From Planctomycetaceae bacterium (GTDB lineage Bacteria > Planctomycetota > Planctomycetia > Planctomycetales > Planctomycetaceae): DNA of 7,074 bases. The position numbers and the translations under genes were made by a program. Location of the stretch: NCBI GenBank assembly GCA_029259875.1, contig JAJDEK010000522.1:1-7074 (forward strand), given 5' to 3'. How positions within the stretch are numbered: position 1 is the stretch's first letter; each line of letters opens with the position of its first letter. The notes beneath the pieces were generated by a model that saw only the letters and a program-made list of their open reading frames with translations, searched no databases and was not told where the DNA came from. This document shows, piece after piece, positions 1-6,376 of this stretch.

Positions 1-516
1 GACAGCAAAGAAGGGCTGTCCTGACTTTCGGTTCTTCCAATGTGCTTTTCTGCTGGACTCATCCCAGACTGTTCCCGGCTTAACAACATTGTAATCCTCT
101 TTACTATTATTCGTGCAATAATACCCAGCTTGCTTTAGATATTGCGGATACATCAAAACGCCATCAGGAAGTTTCACCATACTGCGCATATGCTCGGCTC
201 CCAGACAGGTGGGATACATACCTGTAATTAAAGTGGTTCGTGCAGGCGCACATACAGGAGCAGTCGACCAACAATTCAGATACATCAGCCCTTGAGATGC
301 CAGCTGATCAATGTGAGGCGTGTCTGCGTAATCATCTCCATAACAACCAAGATGAGGCCCATTATCTTCACTGGTAATCCACAGAACATTTGGACGCCGG
401 ACTTCTGAATCCGCTGCAAAAAGCATTAGATTGAAATTTAATACAACGGCAATGATGAGTACAAATTGAATCCATACCATGTAATTTCTCAAAGAACTTC
501 TATACAGCATTTTCAT
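1..516 (-). CDS. Secreted sulfatase, N-terminal part (gene continues past the left edge)
   Basis: Type I sulfatase of the alkaline phosphatase superfamily, which hydrolyses sulfate esters or sulfamates, probably of polysaccharides outside the cytoplasm. About 172 residues are visible. After a signal peptide (basic RSSLR, then a hydrophobic run ending LMLFA before ADSE) the protein shows [14 protein letters not shown], the usual first strand with the metal-ligand acidic pair, then GCYGD and, at residues 89-93, CAPAR. This is the CxPxR formylglycine motif, with Cys89 as the residue to be oxidised. The [12 protein letters not shown] form recalls heparan N-sulfatase-like members; that subgroup call is inference. 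I chose the ATG at 516 because it gives a proper basic n-region; the in-frame ATGs at 510 and 480 are alternatives, and the last would remove the basic segment. The C-terminal domain is outside the window. The substrate cannot be told from this part. The gene lies 86 bases downstream of the propeller gene on the same strand. Confidence 0.93.
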   Translation of the reverse strand, partial: MKMLYRSSLRNYMVWIQFVLIIAVVLNFNLMLFAADSEVRRPNVLWITSEDNGPHLGCYGDDYADTPHIDQLASQGLMYLNCWSTAPVCAPARTTLITGMYPTCLGAEHMRSMVKLPDGVLMYPQYLKQAGYYCTNNSKEDYNVVKPGTVWDESSRKAHWKNRKSGQPFFAV

Positions 517-532
517 ATCTTTCAGTTGTAAT

Positions 533-561
533 CTTATAAAAGTGGTTCGAGATTTTGTCGT
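533..561 (-). promoter_or_regulatory. Candidate sigma70-type promoter for the sulfatase gene
   Basis: On the minus strand ACGACA (561-556) is followed after 17 bases by TATAAG (538-533), which ends 16 bases before the ATG at 516. The -35 matches TTGACA at four of six positions and the -10 matches at five of six. It suggests the sulfatase can be transcribed separately from the propeller gene upstream. The leader would be very short, so the call is tentative. Confidence 0.35.
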
Positions 562-602
562 TTCTTGAATGTAAATTCATCTCGATTGTAAGTTACTGCC
601 CA

Positions 603-2180
603 TTATTTACTACGAATGTCATAACACAAAAGTGAATCCTGATCTCGTAAAAATAATTTTCCATCTGCCACAACTGGGTGAGGCCAGGCAGGCTTACCAC
701 TGCGTTGTGGTTGGTTAAACCGCCCTTTTTCTATATAAGACTTGGGATTCAGCTCAACCAATGCGATAGGCCCCGATTCACTCCTCATATAGATATGCCC
801 ATCGGCACAAGTAAGCGCCCCTTTACCGACAGACCGATTTTGCCATACCGTTTCACCATTTGATAGATTGATGCAAGTGAGCACACCTGGATCGCTCGAT
901 CCATAAACATACCCGTCTACTTCTATCATGCCACCATGATGATTTTTCATGTCTTGAGTGAAGAACCCTAACTGAGCAGTAGCACGATTTTGTGCCGCAG
1001 ACAAACGGAGCAGGGCACCGCCAGTTCCATAACCTGAAGCGTAGAAAATTGCATTATTGCGAGCAGAGAAGATTGGGGCAGAGCAGTTTGCTGTTTTATT
1101 TGCTGCACGATTATTACCCCACAAAGGTGTTCCAGATTGAGCATCAACTCCCATAATCCCATCATGGGTAAAATTCACATATTGTTTTACGCCCCCAACG
1201 TTCACAATAATTGCCGATGAGTAGGCAGCTTTAGGATTACCGGGGACAGCCGCTTTCCAGAGAGTAGCTCCATTCTGCTTATTTAGTGCCACCATCGCCG
1301 CTCCCTGACCACCTGGAGAACAAATCAATTTATCACCATCGATCAATGGAGATTCGCTGATTCCCCACACAATATTACTCGCATTAAACTCTTGTAAAAT
1401 GTTCTTGGTCCATTCTACATTTCCATCCCTGGTTGTCATGCAGGAGAGATCTCCATTTGCACCTAATGCATATAACACATTACCATCAACAGTCGGAGTC
1501 GAACGCGGACCATTTCCTTGCCCATCTTTAAAAATAGAACCATTGGACTGAGTCCAGGCAATTTCTCCTGTATTCACATCAATAGCGATAACCACTTCTT
1601 CATTGGCCTTGGTTCCCATAGTAAATAGCAAATTATTACTGAGAGAAACTGAAGAATATCCTTCTCCCAATCCGCGTGCTGTCCACAGTAATTTGGGGGG
1701 CGTTCGATTCCAATCTTTTAATAAACCTGTCTCTGCAGAAATGTTTGCTCGTCCCGGCCCACGAAACTGCGTCCATTCTTGAGATAAAGTCCCTTGTCTG
1801 ACCGGTTCAGAATTTTTCTTAGCCTTCATTTCTTTTTTGGGTTGATCTTTTTTGAGTCGACTTGTTTTTCTACTGGATTTTAGTGCTGTGGGGTTCCGCA
1901 CTGAAAATCGTGTAATTGCTCCAGAAGCTGATGTGAAAACCGTCGCTCTTTGTCCCACTTTAAATTGATCAAATTTTGTTTTTTTGCCATTAAAGGTTGT
2001 GGGGACTGTATCTGGTATTGAAAAACTTTTTTCTTTACCTTGAGATGACTTTATGACAACTCGTTTTTGGTTTTCTGAAATTGATTGAATAATTCCGCTG
2101 AAAATTGCAGCATTAACCTGCGTCAACCCAACTCCTGAAAACAGACAAAACACCAGACAAAAGAGACGAATTGACCGCAT
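603..2180 (-). CDS. Secreted PQQ-repeat (BamB-like) beta-propeller protein with an N-terminal small beta domain
   Basis: A 525-residue exported protein. Residues 1-24 are a signal peptide (MRSIRLFC, hydrophobic core, cleavage near VNA/AIF). Residues 25-97 form a small beta-rich domain, reminiscent of the DUF5666-like or OB-like modules found on secreted proteins. Residues 98-130 are a Lys/Arg-rich linker. From about 135 to the end is a PQQ-like propeller with five blade signatures of the GxxxW kind: NTGEIAW (203-209), DGNVEW (252-257), NGATLW (303-308), SGTPLW (349-354) and NGETVW (441-446). Other landmarks are GPRSTPT (224-230), NHHGG (413-417) and AWPHP (498-502). Such planctomycete proteins are annotated as outer membrane assembly BamB-like or quinoprotein-like, but the repeat only shows the fold. 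True PQQ binding or Bam membership is not shown, and no dehydrogenase motif was recognised. The start is supported by GAGGG six bases upstream of the ATG. It is a paralog of the gene at 4124-5524. Confidence 0.93.
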   Translation of the reverse strand: MRSIRLFCLVFCLFSGVGLTQVNAAIFSGIIQSISENQKRVVIKSSQGKEKSFSIPDTVPTTFNGKKTKFDQFKVGQRATVFTSASGAITRFSVRNPTALKSSRKTSRLKKDQPKKEMKAKKNSEPVRQGTLSQEWTQFRGPGRANISAETGLLKDWNRTPPKLLWTARGLGEGYSSVSLSNNLLFTMGTKANEEVVIAIDVNTGEIAWTQSNGSIFKDGQGNGPRSTPTVDGNVLYALGANGDLSCMTTRDGNVEWTKNILQEFNASNIVWGISESPLIDGDKLICSPGGQGAAMVALNKQNGATLWKAAVPGNPKAAYSSAIIVNVGGVKQYVNFTHDGIMGVDAQSGTPLWGNNRAANKTANCSAPIFSARNNAIFYASGYGTGGALLRLSAAQNRATAQLGFFTQDMKNHHGGMIEVDGYVYGSSDPGVLTCINLSNGETVWQNRSVGKGALTCADGHIYMRSESGPIALVELNPKSYIEKGRFNQPQRSGKPAWPHPVVADGKLFLRDQDSLLCYDIRSK

Positions 2181-2186
2181 ATGAAG

Positions 2187-2191
2187 CCCTC
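2187..2191 (-). promoter_or_regulatory. Ribosome binding site of the propeller gene
   Basis: GAGGG on the minus strand sits six bases before the ATG at 2180. It is one of the few clear Shine-Dalgarno sequences in the window and fixes the start of the 525-residue protein. Confidence 0.7.
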
Positions 2192-2258
2192 ATTTTTCTA
2201 GATACCAGTCTTTATTCCCCAGTATTGCCGCTACCAGGACCAGATTATGTAGAATTGA

Positions 2259-2287
2259 ATTATACTCTGGCCAAGACACCGGATGAA
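2259..2287 (-). promoter_or_regulatory. Candidate promoter for the propeller gene at 603-2180
   Basis: A perfect TATAAT (2264-2259 on the minus strand) lies 78 bases upstream of the ATG. The -35 at 17 bases spacing is TTCATC, only half matching the consensus. The strong -10 in a 203-base gap between two co-directional genes makes an independent promoter plausible. Confidence 0.4.
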
Positions 2288-2383
2288 GCAGTAAACGCTA
2301 ATTGATCAATTTTTGCGATCTTTTCTAATTTGTTCATTAACCCGGTAAGCCAAGGTCATGGACTCAAAATAAACTTGTTTTGG

Positions 2384-3412
2384 CTACTTCAGTAACACCT
2401 CTGCCCATACAGGTCGATGGTCAGATACCCAAGTCCATCTATTTTCGCAATGAATTACATCTACCCGACCATTTACCCAAATACCATCGAGATCCAAAAC
2501 AGGGAGAGGCAAAGGCCAGGTTGCCATGTACCCATCACCGGCTACTTCGAATGAGTGTTTTAAATACTTTCGCAAAGGTCGAAAATGAACTGAATCACTG
2601 GGAGTATTAAAATCCCCCAATACCATGACAGGTTGATCATTATTTTGAGAAACCTGCTCCGACAACGCGATCAGCGCCTTCTTTCTTGATTTCAGTACAT
2701 TGCTTTTGATGTCTACAAGAAAGACGGAAAATAAAGCTTGTGAGTTTTGGTCTCTATTCAAAGTTAGTCGTTCAAATTTACCCATCTGACTAAGTGAGCC
2801 CGAATCATGATTTGAAATAGGAATTTTAGATAAGCACACAAAGCCATTCTTCACGACTTGATGAGGATGATCGGGAAATGAATCCAGCCAAAACTGCTTC
2901 ATTTCAGCAGACTCAGCTCCTGCTTCGACTAAGCCGATGAGATCCGCATCCAATGTTCTTAACTCGTCTAAGACTGAATCTATGCCCCACAATCGATCAC
3001 CAATATTCCAGAAAACAATCTGTATCGTTGAACGCTTTACCTCTTTTGATTCTGACTGAAGGTTGTTTTGATGAAATTGCGTGTTCCAGCACCAGGTGCC
3101 AGTAATAATGGACAGCATAAGCCAGACCAAAGCGATTCGGCGCCAACCGGTGCGCCAAGATAAAATAAAAAGTGTTCCCGCCCCAAAACTCAATAAAATC
3201 ATTGGGGTCATGTAATACACTAATGTTGATACTACGCCACCAGAATCGCGTATCGTTAACCGAATCATCAACGCTAAAACTAAAATCGCAGAGAGGCTGA
3301 GAATGAATATTCTGGAGAGCCAGAATCGTGGCCCCATCAAGAATTTTTGCATATTCCGATCTGGAATTTCCTTCTGCCTGTTAGTCTCATTCTCTGGTTT
3401 TTGAAGACTCAT
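2384..3412 (-). CDS. Membrane-anchored endonuclease/exonuclease/phosphatase (EEP) family protein
   Basis: An EEP-fold metal-dependent phosphodiesterase or phosphatase tethered to the membrane. The ATG at 3412 gives 342 residues. Three hydrophobic segments lie at about 31-52 (WLSRIFILSL onward), 61-86 and 93-109, followed by the catalytic domain from about 128. Motifs in order are FWNIG (Asn136), GLVEAG (Glu163, metal ligand), VLGDFNTP (Asp267 and Asn269), LDLDGIWVNG (Asp309) and VSDHRPVW (Asp331-His332), the usual EEP set. The mid-domain His of DNase I-like enzymes is not obvious: that strand reads FSVFLVDIKSN. The three-helix plus EEP layout resembles YafD-like and other planctomycete membrane EEP proteins, whose substrate (nucleic acid, phospholipid or sugar phosphate) is undefined. 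A GTG at 3427 would add five residues. Neither start has a strong RBS and I prefer ATG. The gene is divergent from ridA and ends 203 bases before the propeller gene. Confidence 0.92.
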   Translation of the reverse strand: MSLQKPENETNRQKEIPDRNMQKFLMGPRFWLSRIFILSLSAILVLALMIRLTIRDSGGVVSTLVYYMTPMILLSFGAGTLFILSWRTGWRRIALVWLMLSIITGTWCWNTQFHQNNLQSESKEVKRSTIQIVFWNIGDRLWGIDSVLDELRTLDADLIGLVEAGAESAEMKQFWLDSFPDHPHQVVKNGFVCLSKIPISNHDSGSLSQMGKFERLTLNRDQNSQALFSVFLVDIKSNVLKSRKKALIALSEQVSQNNDQPVMVLGDFNTPSDSVHFRPLRKYLKHSFEVAGDGYMATWPLPLPVLDLDGIWVNGRVDVIHCENRWTWVSDHRPVWAEVLLK

Positions 3413-3430
3413 ATTGATCGTTTTCACTTT

Positions 3431-3446
3431 AGTAGATTTATCTACT
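3431..3446. repeat. 16-base palindrome just upstream of the EEP gene
   Basis: AGTAGAT-TT-ATCTACT is a perfect dyad with seven-base arms. It ends 19 bases from the ATG of the EEP gene, where a promoter core or leader would be. A repressor-type operator or a small leader hairpin are both possible; function is inferred from position only. Confidence 0.45.
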
Positions 3447-3469
3447 CTGAAGTAATTTCCTCTAATTCC

Positions 3470-3479
3470 ATAGATCTAT
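3470..3479. repeat. 10-base palindrome in the divergent EEP/ridA region
   Basis: ATAGATCTAT is a perfect palindrome whose half-site TAGAT is shared with the dyad at 3431-3446. The two centres are 36 bases apart. It lies seven bases upstream of the candidate -35 of ridA. Confidence 0.35.
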
Positions 3480-3485
3480 TTATAG

Positions 3486-3512
3486 TTGACCTCATCTAAA
3501 CTATGTTATGAT
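3486..3512 (+). promoter_or_regulatory. Candidate promoter for ridA
   Basis: TTGACC (3486-3491) is followed after 15 bases by TATGAT (3507-3512), 70 bases before the ATG of the RidA gene. Both hexamers match the sigma70 consensus at five of six positions, but the spacer is two bases shorter than ideal. Confidence 0.45.
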
Positions 3513-3582
3513 TCAGGTGTTCTATTATATAAACTGAATTTACAAAATTCTGACTTCAATATTATAGGGGAAGAAATTCACG

Positions 3583-4056
3583 ATGAGCCAAACTCCGGAA
3601 GAACGCATCCAGGAACTGGGACATTCCTTACCAACTCCGCCACAAGCTGTTGGATCATACATTCCAGTCACACAGTTTGGAAATGTGATTGTAACGAGTG
3701 GCCAGCTCCCTTTTATTGGTACCGAACTAATGTTTAAGGGAAAAATTGGTGACCACCTTCATGAAGATGACGGCTCCAACGCAGCCAGCATGTGCCTGCT
3801 AAACGCCTTAGCTCAAATCAAATCTGTCACGGGTCAACTGTCAAAGATAAATAAAGTCATTCGATTAGAGGGATATGTACATTCTGCCCCAGGATTTGAT
3901 CGACAACCCTATGTCTTGAATGCTGCATCACAGCTTTTGACAGACATTTTCGGCGATAAAGGAAAACATACTCGCGTAGCTTTAGGGATTTCTGAAATGC
4001 CTTTAAATGCTGCCGTTCAATTAGCACTCTGGGTCGAAATCTCAGAATCAGAATAA
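3583..4056 (+). CDS. RidA family protein (YjgF/YER057c/UK114, YjgF-like_1 type)
   Basis: A 157-residue cytoplasmic protein of the Rid family, which forms trimers; classical RidA hydrolyses reactive enamine/imine intermediates such as 2-aminoacrylate. Residues 1-25 are the N-terminal extension typical of the longer branch (EERIQELG, then LPTPPQAVGSY). TSGQLP (38-43) and the helix around NALAQIK (74-80) follow. The C-terminal signature is HTRVALGISEMPLNAAV (129-145), which retains the ligand-binding arginine (Arg131, equivalent to Arg105 of E. coli RidA). Fifteen residues later, where RidA has the water-positioning Glu120, this protein has Gln146 (codon CAA at 4018-4020). Imine deaminase activity is therefore uncertain even though the family assignment is firm. 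The start ATG is preceded by AGGGG, 12 bases away, which is rather distant. The plus-strand propeller gene follows after 67 bases with no terminator visible between, so the two may be co-transcribed. Confidence 0.94.
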   Translation: MSQTPEERIQELGHSLPTPPQAVGSYIPVTQFGNVIVTSGQLPFIGTELMFKGKIGDHLHEDDGSNAASMCLLNALAQIKSVTGQLSKINKVIRLEGYVHSAPGFDRQPYVLNAASQLLTDIFGDKGKHTRVALGISEMPLNAAVQLALWVEISESE

Positions 4057-4123
4057 GTCACAAATTCCAAGCGTAATCAATAATTAATGAGTTTCGGTAT
4101 TTCTTTTTAATGGATTCAGAAAG

Positions 4124-5524
4124 ATGCCTTTTCCAGAAACACTGCTTAACTGTGTGCATTTCTTTTGTTCGCATTCATATCGAGTGAGAACAACCTGTAT
4201 TTGCTTTGTATTACTACTTCATACAGGTCTTGCTGGTGCGCAGCTCCCAAAGATCACTCCTGGTGGTTCTAAATCTAACACAACTACTCTGCCTGAAAAA
4301 CCTGAAGAAGAAGTAACACAGACTTTAAAGAAAGGTAATTGGACTTCCTTTCTAGGGAATAACCGCAATGGAACTTCGGAGGAAACCGGACTCAATTTAA
4401 ACTGGAATCTGCAGCGGCCTGCCGTCCTTTGGAGAGTTCCCCTGGGAGGCGGTTTTTCTTCGATCGTAGTTGCCGAAGGTCGGATCTGGACTATGGCAAC
4501 ACATCTGAATAATGACTATGTAGTTTGTTTTGACGCATTATCAGGTAAAAAACTATGGGCTACCTCAGCTGCTCCGACTTATCTCGATGGTCAAAGACAA
4601 GCACGAGGGCCGCGCTCAACGCCAACATATCACGCAGGAAAATTATATTGCCTCCTACCGGCGGGAGATTTAATATGCCTCGATAGCACCTCTGGAAAAG
4701 TCGAATGGAAAGTTAATATTTTCCAGATCAGTGGTGCTCAACAACAAGAACAGAAAACCATATATTACTGGGGCATGTCAGCTTCACCTCTAATCGAAGG
4801 AGATCTTGTGATCCTCCAACCAGGTGGATCCAATAATAACTCCGTGATTGCCGTCAATAAGAACACCGGAAAACTGGTTTGGGCTGCTGGAAATGATCCT
4901 CCCGGCTATGCCTCTCCCATTGTGATTGAAGCTGAAAATCGAAGACAAGTCATAGTCCCTACCGGTCAATCCATTCTCTCACTCAGTCCTGACAAGGGAG
5001 ATCTTCTCTGGAGAATTGTCTGGGGAAATAAATATAACTGTAATTGCGCGACCCCTATTTGGAATGACGACTCATTATTTATTTCCTCTGCTTATGGAAC
5101 CGGTTGTATGCGATTCGCATTAATCACACAGAATGAACAAATTCGCCCTATTTCACGTTGGAAAAACCTTGCACTGCAAAACCAATTTGCCACAAGCATT
5201 ATTAAGGACGGATTTATTTACGGTCCACATGGTGATCTAGCTGTAGTTACATACCGCTGCCTTGATATGCAACGCGGTCAAGTTCAATGGATCTCCAGAC
5301 GAGTTGGAAAGTGCACACAAATAGCCGTCCAAGATCATCTGATCTGTCTCACAGAGCAGGGGACACTGGTTTTAATCGAAGCCAATCCAACCGAGTATCG
5401 TGAAAAAGGAAGGCTCACAGGCTTGCTCAGTTTTAAAGCGTGGGCGCATCCAGCATTAGCAAATCAAAGGCTTTACATTCGTGATGAAAAAAGGCTCATT
5501 TGCATTGATCTTAAACAAAAATAG
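4124..5524 (+). CDS. Secreted PQQ-repeat (BamB-like) beta-propeller protein, second paralog
   Basis: A 466-residue exported protein. The N-terminus is a long signal sequence: about 22 residues with two arginines, then the core CICFVLLLHTGLAGA with likely cleavage before QLPK at about 40. Residues 40-70 are a Thr/Glu-rich linker. The propeller spans about 72-466 with blade signatures SGKKLW (140-145), SGKVEW (190-195), TGKLVW (248-253), KGDLLW (291-296) and RGQVQW (384-389). Compared with the paralog at 603-2180 it shares GPRSTPT (162-168), WG(M/I)SxSPLI, the YGTG block (324-327), EKGR, AW(A/P)HP and the C-terminal RD motif, but lacks the N-terminal beta domain and NHHGG. The role is unknown; a scaffold or envelope role is inference from the fold, and PQQ binding is not implied. 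The ATG at 4124 has only AGAAAG directly upstream; the in-frame GTG at 4154 is an alternative. The last codons overlap a hairpin that forms the terminator. Confidence 0.92.
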   Translation: MPFPETLLNCVHFFCSHSYRVRTTCICFVLLLHTGLAGAQLPKITPGGSKSNTTTLPEKPEEEVTQTLKKGNWTSFLGNNRNGTSEETGLNLNWNLQRPAVLWRVPLGGGFSSIVVAEGRIWTMATHLNNDYVVCFDALSGKKLWATSAAPTYLDGQRQARGPRSTPTYHAGKLYCLLPAGDLICLDSTSGKVEWKVNIFQISGAQQQEQKTIYYWGMSASPLIEGDLVILQPGGSNNNSVIAVNKNTGKLVWAAGNDPPGYASPIVIEAENRRQVIVPTGQSILSLSPDKGDLLWRIVWGNKYNCNCATPIWNDDSLFISSAYGTGCMRFALITQNEQIRPISRWKNLALQNQFATSIIKDGFIYGPHGDLAVVTYRCLDMQRGQVQWISRRVGKCTQIAVQDHLICLTEQGTLVLIEANPTEYREKGRLTGLLSFKAWAHPALANQRLYIRDEKRLICIDLKQK

Positions 5525-5556
5525 CCGCGGAATGGAGCTACCAAACCACGGCTTTC
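5515..5556 (-). terminator. Shared terminator of two convergent genes
   Basis: AGCCGCGG (5523-5530) pairs with CCACGGCT (5546-5553) with one mismatch, and TGG/CCA extends the stem inside the loop. On the minus strand the hairpin is followed by ATTTTTGTTT, giving a good Rho-independent terminator for the gene at 5574-6095. On the plus strand only TTTC follows, so termination of the propeller gene here is weaker. The stem starts inside the stop codon of the plus-strand gene. Confidence 0.65.
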
Positions 5557-5573
5557 GTTAACAATACTGATTA

Positions 5574-6095
5574 CTATTTTTCAGTAGGGGCTGAAATCAA
5601 TTCTTTTTCAAGGCTTTTCAACTTTTGCTGCTGCTTCTTAACCAATTCTTTTTGTGCTTCGATCTCTTTCTTTAAAGCCTGTTGATCTTTTTTGCCTTCC
5701 ACTTTTTTTTGCTGAGGAAAAACTCGACGTGGTGGATTCCTTAATTTTGCCAAAGCTTTGTTATTTTCTGCCTTAACACGTGCAAGGATTTTATCAGCTT
5801 GGAAAATCGTCCTTCGTGCCTCTTGGAGAACAGAACGCTTCTTTCCATCTGAGCCTTTGATCTCCTCGTCTTCAATATCATTTTCGACATCGCCAAGGGC
5901 ATCATAATAAGCGCGGGCAAGATTCGTTTTTAAATCATCCCTATTATAGTTTGAATCATCCTGTTGGTTCTTGTCAGATTGCTTCTGAGAAATAAGAGCC
6001 TTTGACTCGGCTTCTTTTTGTTGAGCAGAACTCATACTGATCATGGTGACGTAAAATAAGCCCATCACTACAGCTAATGCCAATATTCGTTTCAT
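5574..6095 (-). CDS. Small secreted Lys/Gln-rich coiled-coil protein of unknown function
   Basis: I do not recognise a family. The protein has 173 residues. Residues 1-24 form a clear signal peptide (MKRILALAVVMG onward, ending MSSA before QQKE), so it is exported; no lipobox cysteine is present. Residues 25-55 are polar and low-complexity (Gln, Asp, Asn, Lys). A helical central part at about 53-118 is acidic around DVENDIEDEE (69-78) and then basic (ARRTIFQADKILARVK, 93-108). A proline break NPPRRVFP (120-127) is followed by a lysine/glutamine-rich segment at about 134-167 with heptad-like spacing, probably a coiled coil. The high charge suggests a periplasmic structural or binding protein, but that is only inference. 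The ATG is supported by TGAGG seven bases upstream and by a good promoter at 6153-6182. It converges on the propeller gene and ends at the shared terminator. Confidence 0.8.
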   Translation of the reverse strand: MKRILALAVVMGLFYVTMISMSSAQQKEAESKALISQKQSDKNQQDDSNYNRDDLKTNLARAYYDALGDVENDIEDEEIKGSDGKKRSVLQEARRTIFQADKILARVKAENNKALAKLRNPPRRVFPQQKKVEGKKDQQALKKEIEAQKELVKKQQQKLKSLEKELISAPTEK

Positions 6096-6152
6096 CGATC
6101 TGCCTCATTCATTAACTAAAAAACACTCTCAGACCACTTATTCTCTGAACTC

Positions 6153-6182
6153 ATTATATTCAGATCATTCGCCTTATTCCAA
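6153..6182 (-). promoter_or_regulatory. Promoter of the secreted coiled-coil protein gene
   Basis: On the minus strand TTGGAA (6182-6177) is followed after 18 bases by a perfect TATAAT (6158-6153). The leader to the ATG at 6095 would be about 50 bases and contains the TGAGG ribosome binding site (6107-6103). This is the best sigma70-type promoter in the window. Confidence 0.6.
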
Positions 6183-6202
6183 CCCTTTTAACACAAAAAG
6201 GG
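6183..6202. repeat. Inverted repeat directly upstream of the -35 box
   Basis: CCCTTTT (6183-6189) and AAAAGGG (6196-6202) form a seven-base dyad with a six-base centre. It abuts the -35 of the promoter at 6153-6182. No T-run follows on either strand, so it is not a terminator; a regulator-binding site is possible but unproven. Confidence 0.3.
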
Positions 6203-6307
6203 AATTTCAAGTTTATGCACTTAGTCTCCATGTGATAATCATAGAGCGACAATATTTAAATCGGTAAGCACTCCAAATATCAAAAGAGGTTCTTTCTTAC
6301 AGAAGCC

Positions 6308-6336
6308 AAAAAAAAACCTGTGTTAAAAACACAGGT
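6308..6336 (-). terminator. Rho-independent terminator of the Flp pilin gene
   Basis: ACCTGTGT (6316-6323) and ACACAGGT (6329-6336) are perfect complements around a five-base loop, and an extra A-T pair can close the loop to three bases. On the minus strand the stem is followed by an eight-base T run. It lies 40 bases past the pilin stop codon, in the right orientation for that gene. Confidence 0.9.
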
Positions 6337-6376
6337 AATTCAAGATCATCAAAATAGTATACAAGCAATCAATATT

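Noticed and set aside
548..583. CGAGAT and ATCTCG with an inner TGAAT/ATTCA hairpin between the propeller and sulfatase genes
   Set aside because: Considered as a terminator of the propeller gene, but there is no T-run on the minus strand and the outer arms are widely separated.
678..863. Plus-strand open frame of 61 codons inside the propeller gene
   Set aside because: It lies antisense within a well-supported coding region, and its protein has no signal or family pattern.
968..1165. Minus-strand open frame of 65 codons in another frame of the propeller gene
   Set aside because: It overlaps conserved blade sequence of the real protein in a different frame, so it is a shadow.
603..2180. Quinoprotein alcohol dehydrogenase
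   Set aside because: Only the generic propeller repeats are present; I see no dehydrogenase-specific vicinal cysteines or cytochrome domain, so PQQ-dependent oxidation is not supported.
2301..2310. Perfect ten-base palindrome ATTGATCAAT upstream of the propeller gene
   Set aside because: It is alone, AT-rich and upstream of the candidate promoter; a palindrome of this size is expected by chance and no partner site was found.
2345..2387. Possible terminator of the EEP gene using GTAAGCCAA and TTGGCTAC
   Set aside because: The arms are short, imperfect and far apart, with no T-run behind them on the minus strand.
2380..2610. Plus-strand open frame of 76 codons opposite the end of the EEP gene
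   Set aside because: It is antisense to the GDFN and SDH catalytic region of the EEP protein and resembles nothing.
3486..3737. Plus-strand open frame of 83 codons overlapping the start of ridA
   Set aside because: It begins within the candidate ridA promoter and runs in a different frame through conserved RidA sequence.
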